A stretch of DNA of 64,000 bases from Paraglaciecola algarum. Lineage in GTDB: Bacteria; Pseudomonadota; Gammaproteobacteria; Enterobacterales; Alteromonadaceae. The stretch spans positions 124,001 through 188,000 of the forward strand of contig NZ_JAKGAS010000007.1 of NCBI RefSeq assembly GCF_021532655.1, given 5' to 3'. Every line of letters begins with the position of its first letter. Positions within the stretch are counted from its first letter, which is position 1. The notes under the pieces are model-generated. The model saw only the letters and a program-made list of their open reading frames with translations. It was not told where the DNA came from and did no database searches. Below are positions 9,001 to 18,785 of the stretch, piece by piece. A program made the position numbers and the translations under genes.

Positions 9001-9495
9001 TTAATTTTTCACTAAGTAGTCAGTAAAACTATCTTTAAACCAATCTTCAATTAATTGTTTTTCAAAGCCATAAGCTTCATTTTTGTACCGTAAAGACACC
9101 TTGTTCATGAAAGAGGTATCACGAATATTTTCTTGGTTTTCAGCTAATACATTATCGCCACCATCCAATAACTGATAAGAAAATTCCATTCTAGGTGGAA
9201 ACATGTCTCTTACCACTCGGAAATTTCGTGACTGAGTTTCACCGGCTAAATCTAAGTCGGTTACATCTAACTTCAACAAATAACCGTCAGGCAGCTTTTT
9301 GGCTAATCTTTTTAATACTTTTTCAATATTATAAAAAGCATCTTCTTTAGTATTTTGCATCCCATTAAAAGGGTCTTTGATATCGACATATTTTTCTGGA
9401 TTAGTCCAAACGACTTCAACTTTGGCCATGGCCGCTACTTGAAAACACATAAATGTTGCAGCTGCTAAAGTAAATATTCGGCTAGTAATTTTCAT
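9001..9495 (-). CDS. DUF3016 family exported protein
   Basis: The start at ATG 9495 follows AGGAGA; a GTG further upstream is less likely. A signal peptide (MKITSRIFTLAAATFMCFQVAAMA) precedes a mature domain with the DUF3016 pattern: VEVVWTNPEKYVDIKDPFNG near the start, then KLPDGYLLKLDVTDLDLAGE. The family is common in Alteromonadales and Shewanella and has no known function. It is transcribed alone. Confidence 0.85.
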   Translation of the reverse strand: MKITSRIFTLAAATFMCFQVAAMAKVEVVWTNPEKYVDIKDPFNGMQNTKEDAFYNIEKVLKRLAKKLPDGYLLKLDVTDLDLAGETQSRNFRVVRDMFPPRMEFSYQLLDGGDNVLAENQENIRDTSFMNKVSLRYKNEAYGFEKQLIEDWFKDSFTDYLVKN

Positions 9496-9711
9496 TATTC
9501 GTCTCCTGTAAAACACTTATGAATTAAAACATGATTTATTAAAAAGCTGTGCTCAATTTACATACTTACCTACAAAAAGATAAATATTCTCTAGCACATA
9601 TGCTAGTTAGTGTAGTTTATTAGACGTCTTAGGTAAGCTTTAGTTGCTTGCTGGTAACAATTTGTTTCATTTTGAGCATATAAAACTTGTCAAAACAACA
9701 GTTAATTATGG

Positions 9712-11031
9712 CTAGTTGTGGCCTTTAATTGATAGAAAACTTACAACCAATTCTGCACCGCCTAAGTCAACTGAATCGTCAATTTTTAGCCGCCCCTGAT
9801 GCCATTGTATTATGCGATTAACAATTGCCAACCCCATGCCATATCCAGATTGTTGTCCCAGCCTAAGTTCCCCTCGCGTAAATGGTTTTAATAATTCAAA
9901 CCGTTTGTCTTTTGGTATTCCTGGGCCATCGTCTGATACTTTTAAATACACCTGTTCTAGCTCGCTACTGACTGCTACTTGAACCTTTGATTTAGCGTGC
10001 GTCAAAGCATTTGTAATAAGGTTATTTAACAACATTGACAAGTAATGTTCATCACCTTGAATATATATTTCGCCTGCAGGTTGCCAGATAATATCCTTAT
10101 CAGTCGCTCCTTGTACTTCAAGACATTGCTTAACTAGCGAGTTTAGCTCAACTGGTTGCTGTTTAACCTCAACCATACTCTGCTCCATACGCGCATAATT
10201 AAGTAATACTGCCACTAACTTTTCCATCTCATCAATGTCACGACTAATATGGTTTTGATATTTTTCTCTATTAGCTTGATTGTCGGTTTGTTGTAACGCT
10301 TCAATACCAAATCTTAACCTAGCCAAAGGTGTACGTAGGTCATGAGATACCGCATTACCCAGTAATTTATTATCGTCCACAAGCACTTGAATACGCTGTG
10401 CCATACGATTAAATTCTTTCTCAATATCGGCTATATATGATGTACGCGTTATAATAACTCGTTGATCTAACTCACCCTCGCCAAAAGCCTTGGCGCTTTG
10501 CCTTAGATGTTGTAAATGCCTAACCAGTGGATATAACCACAACAATACAATACTTAAAATACCCAGATAAAAGACACTGGTGAAGACCAAGCGTAGACCC
10601 TCATTACTCTCAGGCTCCGAAGGTTTAGGAATAGACAATATCAACACTTGTTGACGACTAGGCAGCAAAAAATGAATTAATATATTGTTTTCAGACTCTA
10701 ACTCTAATGCTCTTCCTTGGAGGAAATTAACTTGCAATTCTTTGGGTAAAGGCAACTCTGCTTGCATTATCAGGGACAAAGTCAATTCAGAATTTTTAGG
10801 CCAAGCCTCTAGAAAAGTCACCGGGTCTATCTGTTGATCAAGAGCTTTTGCTAACGCCTCCCCCATCTGACGATAAGACAAAAGCTCGTTACTTTGTGAA
10901 CTTGTTCGCTCAGGTGCATTCAATTGAGCAAAAAAATTATCTAACGTCCAACCTAAACCAATAGCTGCAGATAACACCACAAACAACAATGAAAATGATA
11001 GTTTCTTCACCTTAGGTTTACCAAGCGTCAC
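9712..11031 (-). CDS. Sensor histidine kinase, RstB/EnvZ-like
   Basis: This inner-membrane sensor has two membrane spans (residues ~11-27 and ~148-168) flanking a periplasmic domain, HAMP (~170-222), a dimerisation domain with phospho-accepting His230 (VSHDLRTPLAR) and a HATPase domain with N-box (NNLITNALTHA), G1 (DDGPGIP) and G2 (GYGMGLAIV). It starts at a GTG overlapping the end of the response-regulator gene by 14 bases, so the two are coupled. The operon with MipA and DUF3019 genes suggests that it senses an envelope condition. Confidence 0.93.
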   Translation of the reverse strand: MTLGKPKVKKLSFSLLFVVLSAAIGLGWTLDNFFAQLNAPERTSSQSNELLSYRQMGEALAKALDQQIDPVTFLEAWPKNSELTLSLIMQAELPLPKELQVNFLQGRALELESENNILIHFLLPSRQQVLILSIPKPSEPESNEGLRLVFTSVFYLGILSIVLLWLYPLVRHLQHLRQSAKAFGEGELDQRVIITRTSYIADIEKEFNRMAQRIQVLVDDNKLLGNAVSHDLRTPLARLRFGIEALQQTDNQANREKYQNHISRDIDEMEKLVAVLLNYARMEQSMVEVKQQPVELNSLVKQCLEVQGATDKDIIWQPAGEIYIQGDEHYLSMLLNNLITNALTHAKSKVQVAVSSELEQVYLKVSDDGPGIPKDKRFELLKPFTRGELRLGQQSGYGMGLAIVNRIIQWHQGRLKIDDSVDLGGAELVVSFLSIKGHN

Positions 11032-11731
11032 TCACAAATAAGTAACCTTTACCCCAAACGGTTTTGATTCGGTAAGGGTTTTGTGCATCATCTCCCAATT
11101 TTTTGCGAAGGCGTGACACTAATATATCCATTGAACGATCAAAACCATCGTATTCAATACCTCGTAACTCTGTGACCAATGCTTGACGACTCACCACTTG
11201 GCCAGCGGCTTTTGCAAGTAGTCGCAGCACATCAAATTCATTCGATGAAATAGCCACGACTTTTCCAGCAAATCGCACACTACGCCCCGTCAAATCCAAA
11301 CTTAGTTGGCCAAAATTCAACCCATCCGCTTGCTCTATCGATGCCACTTGGTTTAATTCAGTTCGGCGTAATAGCGCTTTGATTCTAGATAATAAAACCT
11401 GCGGTTTAACCGGTTTAGTCACATAATCATCTGCGCCTAATTCTAAACCTAACACTTCATCTGTCTCTTGATCTCTAGCTGTCATCATTAAAATCGGACC
11501 ATGATACTCTGCTCTAACCTGTTTACAGACGTCAAAACCATCCTTAACGGGTAACATGATATCCAAAATGACTATGTCGGGTTGGTCTTCTACAATTAAG
11601 TCAATCGCCACATCCCCTCGAGTAACAAGCGTTACGAGAAAACCATTTTCAGTTAAATAGTCACTAAACCACTCGGCCAGTGATTGGTCATCCTCTACCA
11701 ACATAATGTGTTTGGCTACTATGTTATCCAT
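11018..11731 (-). CDS. OmpR-family response regulator, RstA-like
   Basis: The receiver domain has the phosphoacceptor Asp57 (PDIVILDIMLP), acidic pocket EDD at 13-15 and Lys in DDYVTKPVKP. The C-terminal winged helix ends KTVWGKGYLFV. It is the cognate partner of the overlapping kinase. It lies downstream of mipA-like and DUF3019 genes, whose promoter region holds an exact match to the E. coli RstA box, so the operon is probably autoregulated. Just before the start there is a duplicated TAATGGATAA, making a decoy ATG that stops after four codons. Confidence 0.93.
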   Translation of the reverse strand: MDNIVAKHIMLVEDDQSLAEWFSDYLTENGFLVTLVTRGDVAIDLIVEDQPDIVILDIMLPVKDGFDVCKQVRAEYHGPILMMTARDQETDEVLGLELGADDYVTKPVKPQVLLSRIKALLRRTELNQVASIEQADGLNFGQLSLDLTGRSVRFAGKVVAISSNEFDVLRLLAKAAGQVVSRQALVTELRGIEYDGFDRSMDILVSRLRKKLGDDAQNPYRIKTVWGKGYLFVSDAW

Positions 11732-11744
11732 TAAAAATTATCCA

Positions 11745-12182
11745 TTAAAACAATCTCCAACTGCCTTTTGGTCGCTTAGATGATTTATACACCCAAGCAA
11801 CAGTAATTTTTTGTTTGACCAAATCAATTGTCGAACCTTTCGCACGCATTACATAATTGCGGCTTGCCTGGTCTTGAAAGTCATAGCTTAAGCTACCTTG
11901 ATTGATTTTAGACCAGCACTGCAAAGTCTTATTTTGGCTCAACTCGACTAAACAAAAATCCCCCTTTACTGTGCTATGCCAATTAAACTCTACATGCTGA
12001 TAACAGGTTTGTCCTTGGCGTAAGGCTACACAACGTTGAGGGCTGATTTTCAACTGTATAGATGATTGCTTATTGGCGTCCTCCTCAGACCCCATAGCTC
12101 GAAAACTTCCACTGATGAATACTATCGTTATAATTATTAAATTAATTATAAAGAGACTTATCCTAGTCATATGTATCGTCAT
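11745..12182 (-). CDS. DUF3019 family exported protein
   Basis: A signal-anchor or signal peptide (ISLFIINLIIITIVFISGSF) precedes a small beta-rich domain: LKISPQRCVALRQGQTCYQH, then a WHSTVKGDFCLVEL strand set ending in VAWVYKSSKRP. These features define DUF3019, which in related bacteria is found beside MipA/OmpV and RstAB-like genes. Four cysteines could form periplasmic disulfides. It lies 18 bases after the MipA-like gene and 13 bases before the response regulator. Its role may be signal input to the kinase, which is inference only. Confidence 0.85.
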   Translation of the reverse strand: MTIHMTRISLFIINLIIITIVFISGSFRAMGSEEDANKQSSIQLKISPQRCVALRQGQTCYQHVEFNWHSTVKGDFCLVELSQNKTLQCWSKINQGSLSYDFQDQASRNYVMRAKGSTIDLVKQKITVAWVYKSSKRPKGSWRLF

Positions 12183-12200
12183 TATATTTACGCCTCTATA

Positions 12201-13037
12201 TTAAAAAACGTAACTAATGCTAGTACTAACTGACATAGCGTTGTCACGATCAGTCAAAAATAGAGGACTATCAGAGTCATTATCTATAGCGCTACCATAC
12301 CGAGTTGTAGCCCTAAATACCCAATCTTCGTTAATAGGATAAGTCACACCGGCTTCAGCAGTGAAACCCAATACGCTTTTCCCTGTGAAGGCAGTAAAAT
12401 CAGTGCGAGCTGCCTCTTCTTCAGACACCCCTAAATAATAATCAACAAGCTTTTCGTCGTTATAATTCAAGCCCAACATGCCATGAAAATTCCAATTACG
12501 ATATTGCCAATTTCTGCCAACCAAAACTGAAGCTGAAGTGCCACTACTATTACCAGTAATGTCATGCTGCATACTTAGTTGTAAGGTATTACCAGCAAAG
12601 TAACCTGTCGCTCGACCTCCAAGCATCACTGATACATGTCGTTCATTTATTCCAATAAATCTATCATCTAACTCTTCCCCCATACCGTTGCCAGTCGGTA
12701 TTAACACCACATCAAATGACCAATTTTTTGAATCATAGGCATTGTAACCAAAAACTAAAGGTGTATGACTTTCTCCATATAAATCAATAAAAAATCCCCG
12801 CCAGTTGTAACTGCCGTTTACAAGTACTTCAAAATCTGAAAAGTCTTCATCGTCTCTTGTAAAACTTGATCCTTTACCCGCAATAGCAGCCAAACCTATT
12901 TCGAAGTAATTTTCTGGTGCGCTATTAAATTCAGTATTGTTACGCAACGAATGAGATATATCTGCTGCGATACTAGAAGTGGCAAAACCCAAAGTGACCA
13001 ATGCCAGTGAGACTTGTTTAGCTAAATTAAATTTCAT
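12201..13037 (-). CDS. MipA/OmpV family outer-membrane protein
   Basis: This outer-membrane beta-barrel has a signal peptide cleaved after about residue 24 (ATSSIAADIS). It shows alternating amphipathic strands throughout, a C-terminal strand ending in Phe (SVSTSISYVF, the BAM signal) and the family pattern of a conserved ..ITGNSSGTSASVLVGRNW.. region. The family includes the MltA-interacting protein MipA and Vibrio OmpV. It is the first gene of a four-gene operon with DUF3019 and the two-component system and is preceded by a promoter with RstA-type boxes. Confidence 0.88.
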   Translation of the reverse strand: MKFNLAKQVSLALVTLGFATSSIAADISHSLRNNTEFNSAPENYFEIGLAAIAGKGSSFTRDDEDFSDFEVLVNGSYNWRGFFIDLYGESHTPLVFGYNAYDSKNWSFDVVLIPTGNGMGEELDDRFIGINERHVSVMLGGRATGYFAGNTLQLSMQHDITGNSSGTSASVLVGRNWQYRNWNFHGMLGLNYNDEKLVDYYLGVSEEEAARTDFTAFTGKSVLGFTAEAGVTYPINEDWVFRATTRYGSAIDNDSDSPLFLTDRDNAMSVSTSISYVF

Positions 13038-13072
13038 AGTGTTTATCTATCCTTTTTGTAAGACACCTAGGC

Positions 13073-13132
13073 ATTATATTTTCCATGGTCGCCTAAATGC
13101 GTAACAAGATACTGCGTCTGTAACAAAATGTA
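13073..13132 (-). promoter_or_regulatory. Predicted RstA-type operator and promoter of the mipA operon
   Basis: Read on the minus strand, TACATTTTGTTACA at 13132-13119 matches the E. coli RstA box TACATNTNGTTACA at every fixed position. A weaker copy, AGTATCTTGTTACG, lies 19 bases closer to the gene (13113-13100). A perfect -10 TATAAT is at 13078-13073 and the -35 region is poor, as expected for an activator-dependent promoter. The cognate RstA-like regulator is third in the operon. Confidence 0.7.
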
Positions 13133-13188
13133 GCGAGCACTAATCCAATTGACGATCAGACATTGACGTGTACTTGTCATGCTAGACC

Positions 13189-15741
13189 TCAGCCCCTTGC
13201 AGAAAGCTGAGCTAAAAAACTAGGATATTTAATTTTATCGTCATCCACTAAAACATGAGCTTTCGATAAAATAGCCAACAAAATACTATCAATCTCAAAC
13301 AGCGAGTGAATATTATCTTTGGATTTAATATTTGTTTTCTGTGTCTCAAAATACAGCACTTGTTCATTTTTCTGTATTAAAATTTGCGCGCTACCTATAT
13401 GAATTTTATAGTTATTTATTTTTCCACTTATCACTAAAAAACTACCATCTAGAGACATGTGATGACCTAAAGTTAAATGTGGAATTAACCTTTCTAGTAT
13501 GTTTTTTCGTGATTTAGCAGTTTCCGTCAGCTCACCAAATGAATACAAGTGCCAGTAGTCTTTATAACCTTGTAGCTTTTCAGCCTTTTCATCCTCCCAT
13601 AATGGTTCCCTACCAATACTCGCCACTTCAATAAACAAACTAATATCTCTAAATATTTCTGAAAATAAAATCGCAGGGACATCCCCAAAGTTGACAACGC
13701 CAGCTTCCTCATTAAAAAATGTAACCTCATCAGTGACGACATAATTCCACATCCAAGACTCATTAATATCAGTATTACTATAAGAGGGTTCATTAACAGA
13801 AAGTTTCACCGTTAGTTTATGCTCTGGAAATGATCTCGACACATGGCCTTTGCCAGATCTGTCGCCCATTGCAACAAGTAACTGAAATGCCCAGCCCTTA
13901 GATACAGCTAGGGACTTAAGCTGATGTTGTTTGAGAATATGTTTAGCCAATTTATCCGTAGTAAGCTGATTAGATATTTCAAATTCAGACAAATGAAAGC
14001 ATTCACGAAAAGCCTGTTTAATTGGCTGCTGAATTTGCAGATGTTGCAGCTGGCTTCTCCACTGTGTAATTACGCAGTTGTCTGTGTCATGGGGATGCCA
14101 AAGCTCAACCGTCTCTTCACCAGTAAAGTCAATTACCTGACCTTGAACATTTTTCCACTGATTAGACACAAAAATAACTAGATTATCGTCGACTTTCCAT
14201 ATGAGTTTATTTGCAATCTGAGACAGTAAGCCATGCTGCAAATAGGTTTTGCTAAATGATGATAAAGTCCATTGCATATTTTCGGTGTATAACCTGTCTA
14301 TACGATGTTTTTGTGCGCTGAAGGTTTGTTTTATTTGCTTACAAAGGCTGCGTGTATCTTTAAGCTTATCCATATACACGTCGTTTTTTTTGATCCATTC
14401 TGGTGTTGTCTTTTGAATTTTACCATCGGTGTTCCCCCAGTGTGTATCTAGCCCACCAGAGTTAGATAATGCAATTTGAAACTGATAATAATCAAAATCA
14501 ATACTCAACTTGCCATTAATAAGACCAAAGGTTGGCACTGATAACTCTTCTATTCGTGCAGTACTCATACCCATACTGTTAGCTTTCTTTTCAATATATT
14601 TTTGAATAAGCTTTTGGGTATTAGTTTGGCGAATATTTAACTTTAATTTTGATAAATAGTTTATGCCAGCCATGCCATTAGCCTGAGCCAAAACATATAT
14701 ACCTGCATTACCAAGACTGGTTGAAGCCGCACCTTTACCAATAATTTTTTTAAAACATACCTCGGTTAAAAGCTCGATAGATTGCAAAGTTTTTTCATCT
14801 TGAAAAAGGCTTAACGTCCATACCATGCCTTTTAATAGGTTAACCTGCTTTTCCTCAACAAATTCTGCGCCCGCTACAGTTTGAAACTTTAATTTTGAAA
14901 TAGCCGTTATCCATTCAATCACCCTAGTTTGATAGGCACTAGTACCTAGTTGTTCAATAATTAATTGAGCTGTTTTTATAAAAGATTTGCTGGGCTTTGA
15001 TGTACTAGCAGTAGATAAATGATTGAATATTACGTGCCATTGATTTTGTTCTGCAAACGTTAACTCTGCTAATGACATGTTTAATATTGTACTAACTCGC
15101 CCGTCATCAAGAACATAAGGGGTGGCTAATTGTTTATCATTTAAGAATAATAGTGTTTCTAACTTATTGACCGCTTTGCCAATATCTGGGCCCCAATAGG
15201 CTTTACTAGAATCATTGGTTAAATATTGACTTAACTTGGGATGCGTTATTAATGCTTTGATGTCAGCACTGGTAATCGGATCTAAACCATAATGACTGAC
15301 ATGATGCTCAATTTGCTTAACAAAATGGCTAAATGGACGGTCGGGTATATGTAAAGGCAGTTCGAAACATTTATTTGGCTGATATAGTTGATTAAACAAG
15401 CCTAAAAATGAGTAACCATTAGGAAACCTAAGATTAAACCTCAATAGTTTATTGAGTAGATGAATATCAATGTAATAAGACTTAAGGCCCACCTCGTCTT
15501 TAAACTCAACTGTACTAATTTTATGCACCAATACATCTAACACTTCAAGTTTTTCAGATGAACTGAGTTTCTTTAGTTCTTGGTACTGTGGGCAATTTGC
15601 AAAAGACAAGTCTGTCCCTGCATAAATATACTTTTCAGACGAAAGAATATATTTCTCTATGGATAAAAGCATTTCATCATATTGGCTCTCCTTTTTACTG
15701 GCAGAGAGTATCCCTATATTTTTTAATAGCTTGTTTAGCAT
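13189..15741 (-). CDS. DUF4132 domain protein
   Basis: This 850-residue, probably cytoplasmic protein has no signal peptide or membrane segment. The central-to-C-terminal half (from ~residue 428, GGLDTHWGNTDGKIQ) carries the DUF4132 pattern known from E. coli MolR/YehI-type proteins: LKDTRSLCKQIKQTFSAQKH, then HGLLSQIANKLIWKV and a conserved ELWHP block. The final ~100 residues match the C-terminal region typical of such proteins. The N-terminal half appears alpha-helical with repeat-like helices. No WGR domain is seen. GGAGGAATA precedes the ATG. Function is unknown. It is 27 bases from rsmJ and on the same strand. Confidence 0.75.
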   Translation of the reverse strand: MLNKLLKNIGILSASKKESQYDEMLLSIEKYILSSEKYIYAGTDLSFANCPQYQELKKLSSSEKLEVLDVLVHKISTVEFKDEVGLKSYYIDIHLLNKLLRFNLRFPNGYSFLGLFNQLYQPNKCFELPLHIPDRPFSHFVKQIEHHVSHYGLDPITSADIKALITHPKLSQYLTNDSSKAYWGPDIGKAVNKLETLLFLNDKQLATPYVLDDGRVSTILNMSLAELTFAEQNQWHVIFNHLSTASTSKPSKSFIKTAQLIIEQLGTSAYQTRVIEWITAISKLKFQTVAGAEFVEEKQVNLLKGMVWTLSLFQDEKTLQSIELLTEVCFKKIIGKGAASTSLGNAGIYVLAQANGMAGINYLSKLKLNIRQTNTQKLIQKYIEKKANSMGMSTARIEELSVPTFGLINGKLSIDFDYYQFQIALSNSGGLDTHWGNTDGKIQKTTPEWIKKNDVYMDKLKDTRSLCKQIKQTFSAQKHRIDRLYTENMQWTLSSFSKTYLQHGLLSQIANKLIWKVDDNLVIFVSNQWKNVQGQVIDFTGEETVELWHPHDTDNCVITQWRSQLQHLQIQQPIKQAFRECFHLSEFEISNQLTTDKLAKHILKQHQLKSLAVSKGWAFQLLVAMGDRSGKGHVSRSFPEHKLTVKLSVNEPSYSNTDINESWMWNYVVTDEVTFFNEEAGVVNFGDVPAILFSEIFRDISLFIEVASIGREPLWEDEKAEKLQGYKDYWHLYSFGELTETAKSRKNILERLIPHLTLGHHMSLDGSFLVISGKINNYKIHIGSAQILIQKNEQVLYFETQKTNIKSKDNIHSLFEIDSILLAILSKAHVLVDDDKIKYPSFLAQLSARG

Positions 15742-15768
15742 TATTCCTCCAGTGAATATTTCTCTGCT

Positions 15769-16563
15769 TTATACAATCAAGTACACATCAAACCTATTTG
15801 CTTTGCCTTTCATTTCAATATCTGGTTTTGTATCAGCCAAATATGGCGCACCAGATGGACGCTTTACCACTACTCTTTTTTTGGCCAAAGCCAAGGCTGG
15901 GGCTAACAATAAGTTGGCATCTTCATCGGGGCCAAGTAATTGCTGAAACAAACGCATTTCTTTTTTTACTGCCGCGCTTTTTTTACGGTGTGGGAACATA
16001 GGGTCGAGATACACCACATCGGGTATATTCTTTGGTTGTTGCTTGCGCCAATTGGCTAAAAGCTCATAGGCCACACCGTGAAATAGTTTCATTCGAGCAT
16101 TAAGCCAGTCGGCCAAGTTAGGCTCTGAACCCGCTCGTCGTAAGCCGTCGTTTAATAGTGCGGCCACTATAGGTGAACGTTCAATCATATCCACATCACA
16201 GCCCAAGCTTGCCAATACAAAGGCATCGCGGCCAAGGCCAGCGGTAGCGTCTAACACTTTTAATTTACCAACACCTTTAAGCCCCAGAGCCTTGGCTATG
16301 GCTTCTTTTTTGCCACCACCGTGCAAACGCCTAAAGGTTAAAGCATCAGAGGCAAAGTCCACCAGCACTGCGCCTACTTTGGGCTCGTCTAATTGGCGCA
16401 GTTCCAATTGGTTAGCTTGCTGAATTAAGGCTAAACCTTTATCCACATTGCTTTGATAAGTTAAGCCCCACTGCTGAGCGGTTTGTTTGGCTTGGGCAAT
16501 TACCTCAGCGGTTGCTTCTGGGGCAGTAGTAATCTTAATTGTGGGGTACAAATTATCAGGCAT
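15769..16563 (-). CDS. rsmJ: 16S rRNA (guanine1516-N2)-methyltransferase RsmJ
   Basis: This enzyme methylates G1516 of 16S rRNA using S-adenosylmethionine. The class I SAM motif is DATAGLGRDAFVLASLG, followed by acidic MIERSPIVAALL. The catalytic-type motif is LDPMFPHRKKSA. The C-terminal VVKRPSGAPYL and KGKANRFDVYLI segments are typical of the YhiQ family. It starts inside the end of recG (8-base overlap), so translation is coupled. Length is normal. Confidence 0.95.
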   Translation of the reverse strand: MPDNLYPTIKITTAPEATAEVIAQAKQTAQQWGLTYQSNVDKGLALIQQANQLELRQLDEPKVGAVLVDFASDALTFRRLHGGGKKEAIAKALGLKGVGKLKVLDATAGLGRDAFVLASLGCDVDMIERSPIVAALLNDGLRRAGSEPNLADWLNARMKLFHGVAYELLANWRKQQPKNIPDVVYLDPMFPHRKKSAAVKKEMRLFQQLLGPDEDANLLLAPALALAKKRVVVKRPSGAPYLADTKPDIEMKGKANRFDVYLIV

Positions 16564-18631
16564 GTCCGTATTGCTCTTTGTGGCCTAACCAGCGGTTGAT
16601 AATAGCTTGGGCGTTAGCTGGATAAGACTCCCATAAATGATTGGCGATGTTTTGCACTTGGGGGATAAGTTCAGCATCGCGCACCAAGTCGGCAATTTTT
16701 AAATCGGCTAGGCCTGTTTGTTTAGTGCCGAGCAATTCACCTGGTCCTCGAATTTCCAGATCCTGTTGAGCAATGTAAAACCCATCATTGGATTCACGCA
16801 ATACTGCTAGTCGCTTATTGGCAGTTTTTGACAATGGGCTTTGATACATTAATACACAATGGCTCTCGACTGAGCCGCGCCCTACTCGGCCACGTAATTG
16901 ATGAAGTTGAGCCAAACCTAAACGTTCTGGATTTTCTATGATCATCAAACTCGCATTAGGTACATCCACGCCTACTTCAATTACCGTGGTGGCCACAAGT
17001 AAGTCCAGCTCTCCTGCTTTAAAGTCAGCCATGATTTGTTGTTTTTCATCAGATTTTAATCTGCCATGAACCAAACCCACTTTCAGCTCAGGTAAAGCTG
17101 TACGCAGTAAAATCGCAGTATCTTCAGCCGCTTGGCTTTGTAAAAATTCAGATTCGTCGATTAGAGTACACACCCAATAGGTTTGCCTACCTTGTTCCAC
17201 ACTGGCGTTACGTACTCGAACTATGACTTCATCACGGCGGGTATCAGGTAAAACCACAGTTTTTACTGGCGTTCTACCTGGAGGTAATTCATCAATCACA
17301 GATGTATTTAAATCAGCATAAGCTGTCATGGCAAGAGTTCTAGGGATAGGCGTTGCTGTCATGATCAATTGATGAGGAAAGGCACCTTGCGACTCTCCTT
17401 TTTCCCGTAGGGCTAACCTTTGATGTACACCAAACCTGTGTTGCTCATCGACTATCACTAAAGCTAAATTGTTAAACTCAACAGTTTCTTGGAAAATAGC
17501 ATGAGTACCGATCAGCATCTTGATTTGACCTGACTTTAAATCAGTTAGTACTTGCTGTCTTGCTTTGCCTTTTAATTTACCAGCCAACCACCCTAACTCA
17601 ATACCTAGTGGCTCAAACCATTGACGAAAATTATTAGCATGCTGTTCTGCTAATAGCTCAGTAGGTGCCATCAAACCGACTTGATAACCACTGGCGATAG
17701 CCGACAATGCCGCCATAGCGGCCACCAAGGTTTTACCAGAGCCCACATCACCTTGTACTAAACGCATCATAGGGTAATTTTGTTGCATGTCTTGCTGAAT
17801 ATCGGCTGCCACTCTATGTTGTGCATTAGTTGGCTTAAAGGGTAAATTAGCTAAAAAATCCTGCAATACTTTAGCCCCTGCTGGGATCGGGTATGAGGCT
17901 TGTTTTTGACTTTGTTGGCGCACTTTTAGCACACTCAAGTGGTGGGCTAACAATTCTTCTATCACCAATCTTTGTTGGGCTGGATGTTTACCATCTTCTA
18001 ATAAAACCAAGGTCACATCTGGCGGTGGCCTATGCACAAGCATAAGAGCTTCAACTAAACCTACTTGTTGTTGATATAAACCTTGAGGCAATAATTCAAC
18101 TAATCCGCCCTTTTTTAACAGCTTCAACGCTTGTTCGGTGAGGTTGCGCAAAGTTAATTGTTTAATCCCTTCAGTTGCCGGATACACTGGGGTTAGCGAT
18201 TCTTGCATCAAATCCGGTTTATCTGAATTAACTGTTTTATATTCTGGATGCATGATCTCTAAACCATGTTTACCCGCTTTTACCTCGCCGAAACACCTAA
18301 TGGTAGTGCCCACTTCTAGATTATTTTTTTGTGCCGCAGAGAAATGAAAAAACCGTAAAGTAACCGTACCCGTGCCGTCACTAATTCGCACTATTAACAT
18401 ACGTTTTCGACCAAACTGCACGTCACATGACATCACCTCACCTTGAATACTGGTGTGTAAATGAGGTTGTAAATCGGCAATGGGATAAATACGCGTGCGG
18501 TCTTCATAGCGCAAGGGTAAATGAAACAACAAATCTTGCACAGAGGAAATAGACAACTTTAAGAAGTTTTCAGCCACACGACTGCCTACCCCTTTTAATT
18601 CGGTAATAGGAGTTTGTGCTAGGCCTTTCAA
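16556..18631 (-). CDS. recG: ATP-dependent DNA helicase RecG
   Basis: RecG remodels stalled replication forks and Holliday junctions. It has an N-terminal wedge/OB domain (residues ~1-160), Walker A QGDVGSGKTLVA, DEQH box (VDEQHRFG), TATPIPRT motif III and the C-terminal helicase half with QLRGRVGRG and the TRG motif region. The 691-residue length is standard. The start is a TTG with no strong ribosome site, but the N-terminus MKGLAQTPITELKGVG aligns with RecG. In this lineage it belongs to the gmk-rpoZ-spoT-trmH-recG neighbourhood, here separated from trmH by three genes. Confidence 0.96.
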   Translation of the reverse strand: MKGLAQTPITELKGVGSRVAENFLKLSISSVQDLLFHLPLRYEDRTRIYPIADLQPHLHTSIQGEVMSCDVQFGRKRMLIVRISDGTGTVTLRFFHFSAAQKNNLEVGTTIRCFGEVKAGKHGLEIMHPEYKTVNSDKPDLMQESLTPVYPATEGIKQLTLRNLTEQALKLLKKGGLVELLPQGLYQQQVGLVEALMLVHRPPPDVTLVLLEDGKHPAQQRLVIEELLAHHLSVLKVRQQSQKQASYPIPAGAKVLQDFLANLPFKPTNAQHRVAADIQQDMQQNYPMMRLVQGDVGSGKTLVAAMAALSAIASGYQVGLMAPTELLAEQHANNFRQWFEPLGIELGWLAGKLKGKARQQVLTDLKSGQIKMLIGTHAIFQETVEFNNLALVIVDEQHRFGVHQRLALREKGESQGAFPHQLIMTATPIPRTLAMTAYADLNTSVIDELPPGRTPVKTVVLPDTRRDEVIVRVRNASVEQGRQTYWVCTLIDESEFLQSQAAEDTAILLRTALPELKVGLVHGRLKSDEKQQIMADFKAGELDLLVATTVIEVGVDVPNASLMIIENPERLGLAQLHQLRGRVGRGSVESHCVLMYQSPLSKTANKRLAVLRESNDGFYIAQQDLEIRGPGELLGTKQTGLADLKIADLVRDAELIPQVQNIANHLWESYPANAQAIINRWLGHKEQYGHA

Positions 18632-18785
18632 AGGGAAAATTGCCCCAATAATAGGGTGGTCAAGTTATTCATTTAACTGTGGGTAAATCGATATATAGTG
18701 TTATGTCTATATAATCAAAGAATTAGCGATATGGATCAAGCTATTATACTCTGAATATAACTACTGCTAATTTGAGGAGTACACC

